Source: Rhodococcus rhodnii (GTDB lineage Bacteria; Actinomycetota; Actinomycetes; Mycobacteriales; Pseudonocardiaceae). Taken from it: a stretch of DNA of 64,000 nucleotides. The first letter of the stretch is position 1. Each line of letters begins with the position of its first letter. This document shows, one piece after another, positions 17,959 to 26,228 of the stretch. The position numbers were made by a program, and so were the translations under genes. The stretch is from the NCBI GenBank assembly GCA_000720375.1, contig JOAA01000015.1, forward strand, positions 62,001-126,000. The letters run 5' to 3'. Below the pieces are notes generated by a model, which had not been told where the DNA came from, made no database searches, and was given only the letters and a program-made list of their open reading frames with translations.

Positions 17959-19253
17959 GAGCACTGTTATTGGTGTCCTTACTGTTACTCGGCGCCTGCG
18001 CGGGCGCGGGAGAACAGCCTGTGGGCGGTGGTTCGGCGTCTGGCGACTCGGCGCCCGGCGTCACCGGCGACACTGTCGTGATCGGCACGCACCAGCCGCT
18101 GACCGGGCCCGCCGCCCCCGGGTACAGCCGCATCTCGGTCGCGGCCAAGGCGATGTACAGCTATATCAACGACAAGGGCGGCATCCACGGCCGCAAGATC
18201 GACTACCGCGTCGAGGACGACGGCTACAATCCGACCCGCACGGTCGAAGTGGTCAAGAAACTCGTGCTGCAGGACCAGGTTTTCGCGATCGTCGGCGGTC
18301 TCGGCACACCGACACACTCCAAAGTGGTCCAGTACCTCAACACCGAGGGCGTGCCTGACGTGCTCGTCTCGTCCGGCGCGCTGATGTGGGACGACCCCGC
18401 GAGCAAGCAGACGTTCGGGTTCCAGGTCGACTACACCCGCGAGGGCAAGATCCAGGGCAAGTACATCGCGGACCAGTTGCCGGGCAAGAAGGTCGGCCTG
18501 CTGTTCCAGAACGACGACGTCGGCCGTGACGCCCAGAAAGGCCTGGATCAGTTCATCGCCGACCGGATCGTGACCCGCCAGGCCTACGACCCGGCGAACA
18601 CCGACGTGCTACCGCAAGTGAACGCCCTGACGTCGGCGGGCGCGGAAATCGTTGTGTGCTCGTGCGTCCCGGCGTTCACCGCACTGTCGATCCTGACCGC
18701 CGCCCGGCTTGGCTACAAAACGCAGTTCGTGGTCAGCAGCATCGGCGCCGACCCCGCGACGTTGACAGGCCTGCTGCAGGACTTCGCGAAACGCGGCGGG
18801 ACCGAGGTTTCCGCGCCCGCGCTGCTGAACGGCATGATCGGCACCGGTTACCTGCCCGACGCGGGCCGCACCGACGACCCGTGGACCCAGTTGTTCCGCG
18901 AGGTGCACGCCAAGTACATGCCGAACGAGCCCCTGACCAACACCGTCATCTTCGGCATGGCACAGGCGTACACGTTCGCGCAGGCGCTCAAGCTCGCCGG
19001 CCGGGACCTGACCCGCGCCAAACTCGTCCAGGCCATGGAATCCGGGCAGATCACCGGTCCCGGCGTGACCCCGTTCGGGTTCTCCGCCCAGTCGCATTCC
19101 GGGTACACGGGTGCGTACGTCTTCCAGGTCAATCCCGACAGCACGACCCGGGAGATCCAGCCGCCGATGACCACCGACCGCGACCAAGGCCCGATCACCC
19201 CGGCGCCGACGGCGCGCAAGTCGCCCGCGGAGGTCGCCCTCGTCGGACCATAG
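17955..19253 (+). CDS. HAAT-family ABC importer substrate-binding lipoprotein (LivK type)
   Basis: The 432-residue protein begins with a short lipoprotein signal ending in the lipobox LGAC (Cys15), so it is tethered outside the membrane. The mature part is a type I periplasmic binding fold: VVIGTHQPLTGPAAPGYSRI, then the DKGGIHGRKIDYRVEDDGY segment, typical of the leucine-binding-protein clan. The ligand pocket is not predictable, but this clan includes binding proteins for amino acids, amides, aromatic acids and short-chain dicarboxylates. It is last in the esterase-importer operon. The tail after about residue 410 is Pro/Thr-rich and probably disordered. Confidence 0.92.
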   Translation: MRALLLVSLLLLGACAGAGEQPVGGGSASGDSAPGVTGDTVVIGTHQPLTGPAAPGYSRISVAAKAMYSYINDKGGIHGRKIDYRVEDDGYNPTRTVEVVKKLVLQDQVFAIVGGLGTPTHSKVVQYLNTEGVPDVLVSSGALMWDDPASKQTFGFQVDYTREGKIQGKYIADQLPGKKVGLLFQNDDVGRDAQKGLDQFIADRIVTRQAYDPANTDVLPQVNALTSAGAEIVVCSCVPAFTALSILTAARLGYKTQFVVSSIGADPATLTGLLQDFAKRGGTEVSAPALLNGMIGTGYLPDAGRTDDPWTQLFREVHAKYMPNEPLTNTVIFGMAQAYTFAQALKLAGRDLTRAKLVQAMESGQITGPGVTPFGFSAQSHSGYTGAYVFQVNPDSTTREIQPPMTTDRDQGPITPAPTARKSPAEVALVGP

Positions 19254-19390
19254 ACGGCGACCTTGCACGATTCGGGCGCCTATTGGATATAGGAAATGGG
19301 ATATCGGCGAACAGCGGCGTGCGGCGATCGGCCGCTGTGATCTCGCGGCGGCATAGGACTACTTTGGCATCCCAGCCGCCCGCCGAGCTC
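19254..19390. other. Intergenic region with a CCTAT-N5-ATAGG repeat
   Basis: No terminator hairpin is visible directly after the binding-protein gene. At 19279-19293 is CCTAT-TGGAT-ATAGG, followed by GGATATCGG; both resemble the TATCNGAT motif that is repeated at 25919-26224. Otherwise I see no gene or RNA in this interval. Confidence 0.35.
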
Positions 19391-19573
19391 CTAGCGCGGC
19401 CACCACGGGCTTGAGCCGACAATCCGGGAGGTCGGCTGGTCGGGGTGCAGGCCGAGTCGGCGTAACGCGTCCGCTTGGACGGAGATGACGCACTGGCCCT
19501 CCCATCCCTGCGGGCCAGGACGGCACATCAGGTCGATCCGGACCTCGTCGTCCCGGAATGGGAACCAGTCCAT
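19391..19573 (-). CDS. Short hypothetical ORF, possibly a remnant
   Basis: The frame from ATG 19573 to TAG 19391 encodes 60 residues with a plausible soluble composition (a WFPFRDDEVRIDL start and a SPWW end). There is no ribosome site upstream and I do not recognise a family. It could be a real small protein, the last part of a decayed gene whose upstream part is lost between 19574 and 19680, or chance. Codon composition is GC-rich like the neighbours and does not decide. Confidence 0.3.
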   Translation of the reverse strand: MDWFPFRDDEVRIDLMCRPGPQGWEGQCVISVQADALRRLGLHPDQPTSRIVGSSPWWPR

Positions 19574-19683
19574 GCCGCGGTCAAGCAGTCAAAGCGACAG
19601 TGCGCGCCGCGTTCTGTACCCGCCGTCGTTCCTGAACGACAAGATGCGTACCCATTCCATGGTGCGCACGATAAGGCCAAGGA

Positions 19684-19726
19684 CGCGGTCTTGGTGAGCG
19701 GTTTTCCGCGGCTCACCAAGACCGCG
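19684..19726 (-). terminator. Perfect 16-bp hairpin after the Rieske gene
   Basis: CGCGGTCTTGGTGAGC (19684-19699) and its exact complement (19711-19726) enclose an 11-base loop. It begins nine bases past the stop codon of the Rieske lipoprotein gene (minus strand). There is no U tail on that side, but stem length and position make termination the best explanation. Confidence 0.75.
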
Positions 19727-19734
19727 CACAGAAA

Positions 19735-20178
19735 CTAAGCGGTGACGATCGAGTCGCCGTTGATCCGCACAGCGACCGGGGTCAGGCCGGTCGTGGCCGG
19801 TCCCTTCTGCACGTCACCGTTCGAAGCGTTGAACACGCTGCCGTGGCCGGGGCACGTGATCGTGCTTCCCTGCGGCGCGCTGACAGTCACGCCCGCGTGC
19901 GGGCAGACGGGGTCGAAGCCGCGGACTTCGTTCTCGGTCGGCCGTACGAGCAGGACCTTGCCTGGGCCGCCGTTGACAATCGTGCCGCCGCCGACCGGGA
20001 CGTCGGCGAGCTTGGCCAGCGGTGTGCCACCGCCTCCGGCCGTACCGCCACCGCCTGCGGAGGCGGGTGGCGCGGCGGGCGGTGTGTCAGTGGAGGACGA
20101 GCAGGCGGCGAGCGAAACCGGCGCGACCAGACCGGCTAGCAGGCCGCACACGACCGTGCGGCGAGTGGGGTCCGGCAA
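19735..20178 (-). CDS. Rieske [2Fe-2S] lipoprotein
   Basis: The 147-residue protein has a twin-arginine-like start (RRTVVCG) combined with a lipobox (LAAC, Cys about 26), then a Gly/Pro/Ala-rich linker and a compact Rieske domain. The two cluster-binding motifs are complete: CPHAG (Cys and His) and CPGHGS (Cys and His). Export of a folded iron-sulfur protein fits the twin-arginine route. Small stand-alone Rieske lipoproteins of this type are common in actinomycetes and are presumed electron carriers at the outer membrane face. The partner is not evident; the neighbours do not form a redox operon. Confidence 0.9.
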   Translation of the reverse strand: MPDPTRRTVVCGLLAGLVAPVSLAACSSSTDTPPAAPPASAGGGGTAGGGGTPLAKLADVPVGGGTIVNGGPGKVLLVRPTENEVRGFDPVCPHAGVTVSAPQGSTITCPGHGSVFNASNGDVQKGPATTGLTPVAVRINGDSIVTA

Positions 20179-20237
20179 GAGATGCCTCCAAAGGGTGGTG
20201 GGTAGGCGTCCGGGTTGTCATCGGAAGATCACGCCGC

Positions 20238-20251
20238 CCGGATATATCCGG
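20238..20251. promoter_or_regulatory. 14-bp perfect palindrome in the Rieske/gap divergent region
   Basis: CCGGATATATCCGG is a perfect palindrome 60 bases upstream of the Rieske start and 127 bases upstream of the gap start. It is AT-rich at the centre, unlike its surroundings, and is a candidate operator for either divergent gene. No regulator family can be assigned. Confidence 0.4.
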
Positions 20252-20284
20252 TTCAACCATCCGGGTTCTGATTCGATAAAGTGA

Positions 20285-21385
<1,101 letters not shown>

Positions 21386-21394
21386 CATAAAGAG

Positions 21395-22591
21395 ATGAAG
21401 ACCCTGGCTGATTTGCTGGCCGAGGGTGTGTCAGGTCGGCGCGTGCTCGTGCGTGCCGACCTGAACGTCCCTCTGGACGGCGAGACGATCACCGACGACG
21501 GCCGTGTCCGTGCGTCGCTGCCCACGATCCAGCAGCTCACGGGCGCCGGCGCGCGAGTGGTCATCGCCGCGCACCTGGGCCGTCCGAAGGGCGAGCCGGA
21601 CCCGAAGTTCTCGCTCAAGCCTGTGGCCAAGCGGCTGGGTGAGCTGCTCGGCAAGGACGTCAAGCTGGCCGCCGACGTCACCGGCGAGTCCGCTAAAGGG
21701 ACCGTCGAGTCCCTGGCCGACGGCGACGTCGCGCTGCTGGAGAACATCCGCTTCGACGCGCGCGAGACCAGCAAGGACGAGGCCGAGCGCGGCGCGCTGG
21801 CCGACGAGCTGGCGCAGTTCGCCGACGCGTTCGTGTCCGACGGCTTCGGCGTCGTGCACCGCAAGCAGGCTTCGGTGTTCGACGTGGCCAAGCGCCTTCC
21901 GCACTACGCGGGCGGTCTGGTGCTCGCCGAGGTCGAGGTCCTGCACAAGCTCACCGAGGACACTGAGCGTCCTTACGTCGTCGTACTCGGCGGCGCGAAG
22001 GTGTCCGACAAGCTCGGTGTCATCGCCAACCTGCTGACCAAGGTCGACCGGCTGCTCATCGGCGGCGGCATGGCGTACACGTTCCTCAAGGCCCAGGGCC
22101 ACGAGGTCGGCCAGTCGCTGCTCCAGGAAGACCAGCTCGACCAGGTGCGCGGTTTCCTTGAGGACGCCGAGAAGCGCGGCGTCGAGCTGCTGCTGCCGGT
22201 GGACGTGCTGGCCGCGACCGAGTTCGGCCCGGACGCGCCGCACGAGGTCGTCGCCGCGACCGAGATCCCGGCCGACCGCCAGGGCCTGGACATCGGCCCC
22301 AAGACGCGTGAGCTCTTCGCGTCCAGGCTTTCCGACGCGGCCACCGTGTTCTGGAACGGCCCGATGGGCGTGTTCGAGTTCGAGGCGTTCTCCGGCGGCA
22401 CCCGTGCCGTGGCGCAGGCGCTGGTCGACAGCAAGGCGTTCAGCGTGGTCGGCGGCGGTGACTCCGCCGCGGCCGTACGCCAGCTCGGCCTGCCCGAGGA
22501 CGGTTTCTCGCACATCTCGACCGGCGGCGGCGCGTCGCTGGAGTTCCTTGAGGGCAAGGACTTGCCCGGCGTCCAGGTTCTGGAGGACTGA
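21395..22591 (+). CDS. pgk: Phosphoglycerate kinase
   Basis: The 398-residue kinase transfers phosphate from 1,3-bisphosphoglycerate to ADP. The N-terminal domain shows [13 protein letters not shown] and the substrate-binding HLGRPKG; the C-terminal domain shows the nucleotide-binding GGAKVSDK, the [11 protein letters not shown] block and GGGDSAAA near the end. Length is normal for the family. It starts nine bases after gap and is followed by tpiA after six bases, so the three genes form one transcription unit. Confidence 0.98.
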   Translation: MKTLADLLAEGVSGRRVLVRADLNVPLDGETITDDGRVRASLPTIQQLTGAGARVVIAAHLGRPKGEPDPKFSLKPVAKRLGELLGKDVKLAADVTGESAKGTVESLADGDVALLENIRFDARETSKDEAERGALADELAQFADAFVSDGFGVVHRKQASVFDVAKRLPHYAGGLVLAEVEVLHKLTEDTERPYVVVLGGAKVSDKLGVIANLLTKVDRLLIGGGMAYTFLKAQGHEVGQSLLQEDQLDQVRGFLEDAEKRGVELLLPVDVLAATEFGPDAPHEVVAATEIPADRQGLDIGPKTRELFASRLSDAATVFWNGPMGVFEFEAFSGGTRAVAQALVDSKAFSVVGGGDSAAAVRQLGLPEDGFSHISTGGGASLEFLEGKDLPGVQVLED

Positions 22592-22597
22592 CCCGAC

Positions 22598-23383
22598 ATG
22601 GCTCGCACGCCGCTGATCGCCGGCAACTGGAAGATGAACCTCAACCACCTCGAGGCCATCGCACTGGTGCAGAAGATCGCGTTCTCGCTGCCGGAGAAGT
22701 ACTACGCCAAGGTGGAGGTCGCGGTCCTGCCGCCGTTCACCGCGATCCGCGCCGTGCAGAACGTGATCGAGGGCGACAAGCTCCAGATCAAGCACGGGGC
22801 GCAGGACGTCGCCCCGCACGACTCGGGCGCCTACACTGGCGACATCTCCGGTCCGATGCTGGCCAAGCTGGGCTGCCAGTACGTCGTGGTCGGGCACTCC
22901 GAGCGCCGCGAGTACCACGAGGAAAGCGACGAGCTGATCAACAAGAAGGTCAAGCAGGCTCTCAAGCACGGCATCACGCCCATCCTGTGCGTCGGCGAGA
23001 AGCTCGACGTGCGCGAGGCGGCCGGGCACGTGGACCACTGCAACGCCCAGCTCGTCGCCGACCTCAAGGGCCTCAAGGCCGAGCAGGTGGAGAAGGTCGT
23101 CGTGGCATACGAGCCGGTCTGGGCCATCGGCACCGGCAAGGTCGCCACCCCGGCGGACGCGCAGGAGGTCTGCGGCGCGATCCGCAAGCAGATCGACGAG
23201 AAGTACGGCGCCGAGGTCGCGGCCAAGGTGCGGGTGCTCTACGGCGGGTCGGTGAAGTCCAGCAACATCTCCGACCTGATCGCGCAGCCCGACATCGACG
23301 GTGCCCTGGTCGGCGGCGCGAGCCTGGACGGCGAGGAGTTCACCAAGCTCTCCGCGATGGCCGCGGGCGGTCCGTTCGTCTGA
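22598..23383 (+). CDS. tpiA: Triosephosphate isomerase
   Basis: The 261-residue TIM barrel interconverts dihydroxyacetone phosphate and glyceraldehyde-3-phosphate. Visible catalytic elements are the N-terminal AGNWKMN (substrate Asn and Lys), the GHSERRE electrophilic His, the [13 protein letters not shown] block with the general-base Glu and flexible loop, and the LYGGSVK phosphate-binding loop. It is the last gene of gap-pgk-tpiA. About 140 bases then separate it from secG, with a possible promoter there. Confidence 0.98.
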   Translation: MARTPLIAGNWKMNLNHLEAIALVQKIAFSLPEKYYAKVEVAVLPPFTAIRAVQNVIEGDKLQIKHGAQDVAPHDSGAYTGDISGPMLAKLGCQYVVVGHSERREYHEESDELINKKVKQALKHGITPILCVGEKLDVREAAGHVDHCNAQLVADLKGLKAEQVEKVVVAYEPVWAIGTGKVATPADAQEVCGAIRKQIDEKYGAEVAAKVRVLYGGSVKSSNISDLIAQPDIDGALVGGASLDGEEFTKLSAMAAGGPFV

Positions 23384-23521
23384 ACTTCGGTCAATCGGGG
23401 AACTGAACCGGCGGACTGATTGTTTACGTGACACAAGCGTTGGGTCTTTACACGGCCCGTGGTCAAAGCGGGACACGTACGAGGTAATCTGTGATTCCTG
23501 CCGTGCGACAGCGAGGATGAA

Positions 23522-23755
23522 ATGGAACTGGCTCTGCAAATCGGGTTGATCGCCACGAGCGTGCTGTTGATCCTCTTGGTGCTGCTGCACCGCGGCCGTG
23601 GCGGTGGTTTGTCGTCGCTGTTCGGTGGCGGGATGCAGTCGAGCCTGTCGGGGTCAAGCGTGGTGGAGAAGAACCTCGACCGCGCCACTCTGGTGGTCGG
23701 AGTCATCTGGCTGATCTGCATCATCGGGCTCGGGTTGCTGATCAAGATCGCGTGA
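23522..23755 (+). CDS. secG: Preprotein translocase subunit SecG
   Basis: The 77-residue protein has two hydrophobic segments (about residues 4-24 and 56-76). They flank a Gly/Ser-rich loop with the GGGLSSLFGGG sequence typical of SecG. SecG assists the SecYE channel during export. The ribosome site GAGGATGA lies just upstream of ATG 23522. Position directly after tpiA is the standard actinobacterial and wider Gram-positive order. A TAATCT at 23485-23490 may be the -10 element of its own promoter, though the matching -35 is weak. Confidence 0.95.
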   Translation: MELALQIGLIATSVLLILLVLLHRGRGGGLSSLFGGGMQSSLSGSSVVEKNLDRATLVVGVIWLICIIGLGLLIKIA

Positions 23756-23778
23756 GCAGTCAGGCGCTGGGGACGTAT

Positions 23779-23790
23779 GAGTGTTCACTC
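23779..23790. promoter_or_regulatory. GAGTG-TT-CACTC palindrome upstream of rbpA
   Basis: A perfect 5-2-5 inverted repeat lies 48 bases before the rbpA start. It could be an operator. RbpA genes are stress-regulated in Streptomyces through SigR, but I do not see a convincing SigR promoter here. Confidence 0.3.
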
Positions 23791-23837
23791 GATCGACCAT
23801 TGCGGGATTGCCATGTGTGATGGGGGTGTGAGGGCCG

Positions 23838-24179
23838 ATGGCTGGTGGTAACGCGATTCGGGGTACCCGGGTCGGTGCTGGACCGATGGGTGAGTCGGAG
23901 CGCGGCGAGTCCGCTCCGCGTCGCCGAGTGTCCTACTGGTGTGCGAACGGGCACGAGTCCCGTCCGTCGTTCGCGGTCGACGCGGAAGAGCCGGAGTCGT
24001 GGGACTGCCCGCGCTGCGGCCTGCCGGGTGGTCGTGACCAGCAAGCGCCGCCGAACGCACCCCGGAACGAGCCGTACAAGACTCACCTGGCGTACGTGAA
24101 GGAGCGCAGGTCGGACGCTGATGGCGAGGCGATCCTCGCCGAGGCGCTGGCCAAGCTCCGCGCACAGCGCGAAGGCTGA
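23838..24179 (+). CDS. rbpA: RNA polymerase-binding protein RbpA
   Basis: The 113-residue protein is actinobacteria-specific and binds RNA polymerase next to the principal sigma factor to stabilise open complexes. The start MAGGNAIRGTRVGAGPMGE is the conserved N-terminal tail that contacts sigma and the discriminator DNA. The core domain has the Cys pair motif CPRCG with an upstream CANGHE (zinc-ribbon-like). The C-terminal helix HLAYVKERRSD is the sigma-interacting domain. It lies downstream of secG, the usual neighbour, and is followed by a clear terminator. Confidence 0.97.
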   Translation: MAGGNAIRGTRVGAGPMGESERGESAPRRRVSYWCANGHESRPSFAVDAEEPESWDCPRCGLPGGRDQQAPPNAPRNEPYKTHLAYVKERRSDADGEAILAEALAKLRAQREG

Positions 24180-24194
24180 GCCCAGAGACTCAAC

Positions 24195-24235
24195 AACCCT
24201 CGTAAGTGCCGTCTTCTGGCACCTACGAGGGTTTT
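24195..24235. terminator. Rho-independent terminator between rbpA and the sensor kinase
   Basis: A stem of 16 pairs with one mismatch (AACCCTCGTAAGTGCC at 24195-24210 against 24218-24233), a 7-base loop and a short T run follow the rbpA stop. The kinase gene converges on it from the right, so it may serve both strands. Confidence 0.85.
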
Positions 24236-24252
24236 GAGCTGTCTGCGGTAGG

Positions 24253-25536
24253 TCAGTTCTCGGTCGGGTAGGTCACGCAGACCCGGAAACCGCCGTCCGG
24301 CGTGTGGCCGGCGTGGAACGTGCCGCCGAGCAGGACCGCCCGTTCCCGGACGCCGAGCAGGCCGTGACCGCCGGACGGCAGCCTGCCGGAATGCGCCATC
24401 TCGGGGTCGGCCTGGTCGTTGACCACCTCGACGATCAACGCCGATCCGCACGGGAAGAGCCGGATCACCGCTTTGGCTCCCGGCGAGTGTTTGTGGATGT
24501 TGGTCAACGCTTCCTGCACGGTCCGGTACGCCGCACGCGACACCGCGGGCGGCACCGAGTCAGGAACCACCTGTTCGGCGAGCTCGACCGGCACCTCGGA
24601 GTTGCGCAGCAACTGCGGCAGCTCCTCCAGTCCCGGGTGCACGTCGTCGTCGAACGTTCCCGATCGCAGCACCCCGACCAGGTCGCGCAGTTCGTCGAGC
24701 GTGCGTTTGCTCAACTGTCTGATGGTGTTCGCGCCTTGCCGGGACTCCTCGTCGTGCGCGGAGACCGCGAGCGCGCCCGCCTGCATGGCGATCAGCGTGA
24801 CCTGGTGGGACACCACGTCGTGCATCTCGCGGGCCAAACTGGCGCGTTCCGCGGCGCGGATGGTCTGTTCGTGCAGCTGGCGTTCCCGTTCGCGGCTTTC
24901 GGCCAGGTCAGCGAGCCGGTCGGAGAGCTGCTTACGCAGGGCCATAAGCAGTCCGAGCGCGATCGGCATACCGGCGACCAAAATGCCGTACAGGCCGTTG
25001 AGGACATGTTCACGCCAGTTCAGTTCGGCGAATTCGCTCAGCGGCCAGCGAACGTACCGGGACATCCAGACCAGGACGGCGGCCGCCATCGTCTGCCACA
25101 TCCAGAGTTTGCGTCTGGCCAGCGTGCACAACGCGATCATCGCGGCGAGCTGTGCCCAGCCCGCCAGGAAACCCGGAATGGTGATCAGTACGGCCAAGAA
25201 GGGGAAGCGTCTGCGCAGCACCATGGCGGTGCAGGCGACGCCGGACAGGACGATCGAATACGGCTGGGCCTTTTCGGGGATCACCAGCCAGACGTCAGCC
25301 ACCGCGACGATCACCGCGAGCGCGTCCAACGCCAGGTTTCTGGCGCCGGGATGGCGGTGGATCTGTTTGAAGCGGTCAAGACTGGCGTACGGATTTCGGG
25401 CGCGCGTGACCTGGTGGGTCACTTCCCCCGCATGCCCGGCTGTCAAAGTGTGCGTGACCACCGTGGAACCCCTTGGTTTGGCCTGCGTGTCCTCATGGAT
25501 CGGCAATGGGCTGTCCCCGGTCGCCGCTGACCGCAT
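24253..25536 (-). CDS. Sensor histidine kinase, NarL/DesK (HisKA_3) type
   Basis: About 427 residues. After a basic tail come four to six transmembrane segments (roughly residues 65-195), a coiled dimerisation helix, the HisKA_3 phosphoacceptor box LAREMHDVVSHQVTLI, and a HATPase domain with GGHGLLGVRERAVLLGG. Such kinases phosphorylate a NarL-type response regulator, yet no regulator gene is adjacent, so this is an orphan. The N terminus is unsure. The frame is open to 25626; ATG 25536 (GAGGAG 13 bases upstream) and GTG 25461 (AAGGGG upstream) are both possible. It is divergent from an ABC exporter across a repeat-rich region. Confidence 0.85.
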   Translation of the reverse strand: MRSAATGDSPLPIHEDTQAKPRGSTVVTHTLTAGHAGEVTHQVTRARNPYASLDRFKQIHRHPGARNLALDALAVIVAVADVWLVIPEKAQPYSIVLSGVACTAMVLRRRFPFLAVLITIPGFLAGWAQLAAMIALCTLARRKLWMWQTMAAAVLVWMSRYVRWPLSEFAELNWREHVLNGLYGILVAGMPIALGLLMALRKQLSDRLADLAESRERERQLHEQTIRAAERASLAREMHDVVSHQVTLIAMQAGALAVSAHDEESRQGANTIRQLSKRTLDELRDLVGVLRSGTFDDDVHPGLEELPQLLRNSEVPVELAEQVVPDSVPPAVSRAAYRTVQEALTNIHKHSPGAKAVIRLFPCGSALIVEVVNDQADPEMAHSGRLPSGGHGLLGVRERAVLLGGTFHAGHTPDGGFRVCVTYPTEN

Positions 25537-25722
25537 GGGGGAGCCGTCTCCTCGCTGCCGGGGAACATCGCTTGGGCTTGTGGCCCCGCCGTGTTCCTCG
25601 GCCGGCCGGTGTCTTTGTCGTGGCATTGGCTCGGCCTCTCTGACGAAAGGTCGTGGGGTGTACGCCCTTCGTCACCTACTTAAGACAGTCCGATCCTCGA
25701 ACGCGGACGCCCGGTCGGCAAG

Positions 25723-25742
25723 GAATGTGCGAACGCACATTC
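25723..25742. promoter_or_regulatory. Perfect 8-4-8 inverted repeat upstream of the sensor kinase
   Basis: GAATGTGC-GAAC-GCACATTC is a 20-base perfect inverted repeat placed about 190 bases before the kinase start used here (100 before the longest start). It has the size of a homodimeric repressor operator. It differs from the TATCSGAT motif further right, so a second regulator is implied if it is functional. Confidence 0.45.
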
Positions 25743-25918
25743 TCTATGGACGAACGTCGGTAGCGCGGTGCGTGCAACGTGTGCCGCGTCTCACCCGTTC
25801 GTACCCGGCCGGGCCCCCATTGCTGCACCTGCAATCGATCGCTGGCAATGGCGGGGTAACCGGTCCGTGGCAGCGTCTCCCAGCGGAACACCGTCACGAA
25901 AGCGACTATGCGACGGAC

Positions 25919-26224
25919 GTATCGGAGGTATCCCGCTCAACGGTGTAGCGGGCTACCGGCTCGGGTTTCGTATCGGATATACGGGCGCTGTTCAGTGGCG
26001 CATCCGATGGGCAGCCGCCGTCCGGCGGCGTATCGGATGTAGGCGTCGACCGGTGGCGTATCCGATATCCGATGTAGGGCTCCATCCTCCCGGGCGTATC
26101 TGATGTTTCGTATCGGATGTTCGATCCGGTAGTACGCGATCGTCCGCGCACCGACGTTCCGAAGTACGACTCGACGTCATCCTGCGAACCGATGCTGGGG
26201 GACATTTCGGGCAGGGAGTATCGG
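25919..26224. repeat. Array of TATC(S)GAT motifs upstream of the ABC exporter
   Basis: This 300-base, relatively AT-rich stretch between the divergent kinase and exporter genes contains repeated matches to TATCSGATRT. Clear copies start at 25971, 26031, 26059, 26066 (overlapping the previous one) and 26111. A TATCTGAT lies at 26097, and partial copies lie at 25920, 26001 (reverse-like CATCCGAT) and 26219, the last nine bases before the exporter start. Several are preceded by CG and followed by GTAGG or GTTCG. The core is nearly self-complementary, so orientation is ambiguous. Irregular spacing argues against a simple tandem duplication and for multiple protein-binding sites. No known regulator consensus comes to mind. 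Confidence 0.7.
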
Positions 26225-26228
26225 AACC

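Noticed and set aside
14666..19253. Branched-chain amino acid transporter as the definite function
   Set aside because: The HAAT family has many other substrates and the coupled esterase argues against assuming amino acids.
21431..23590. A 719-codon minus-strand frame
   Set aside because: It is antisense to pgk and tpiA; composition is Leu/Asp/Val/Gln-rich shadow sequence.
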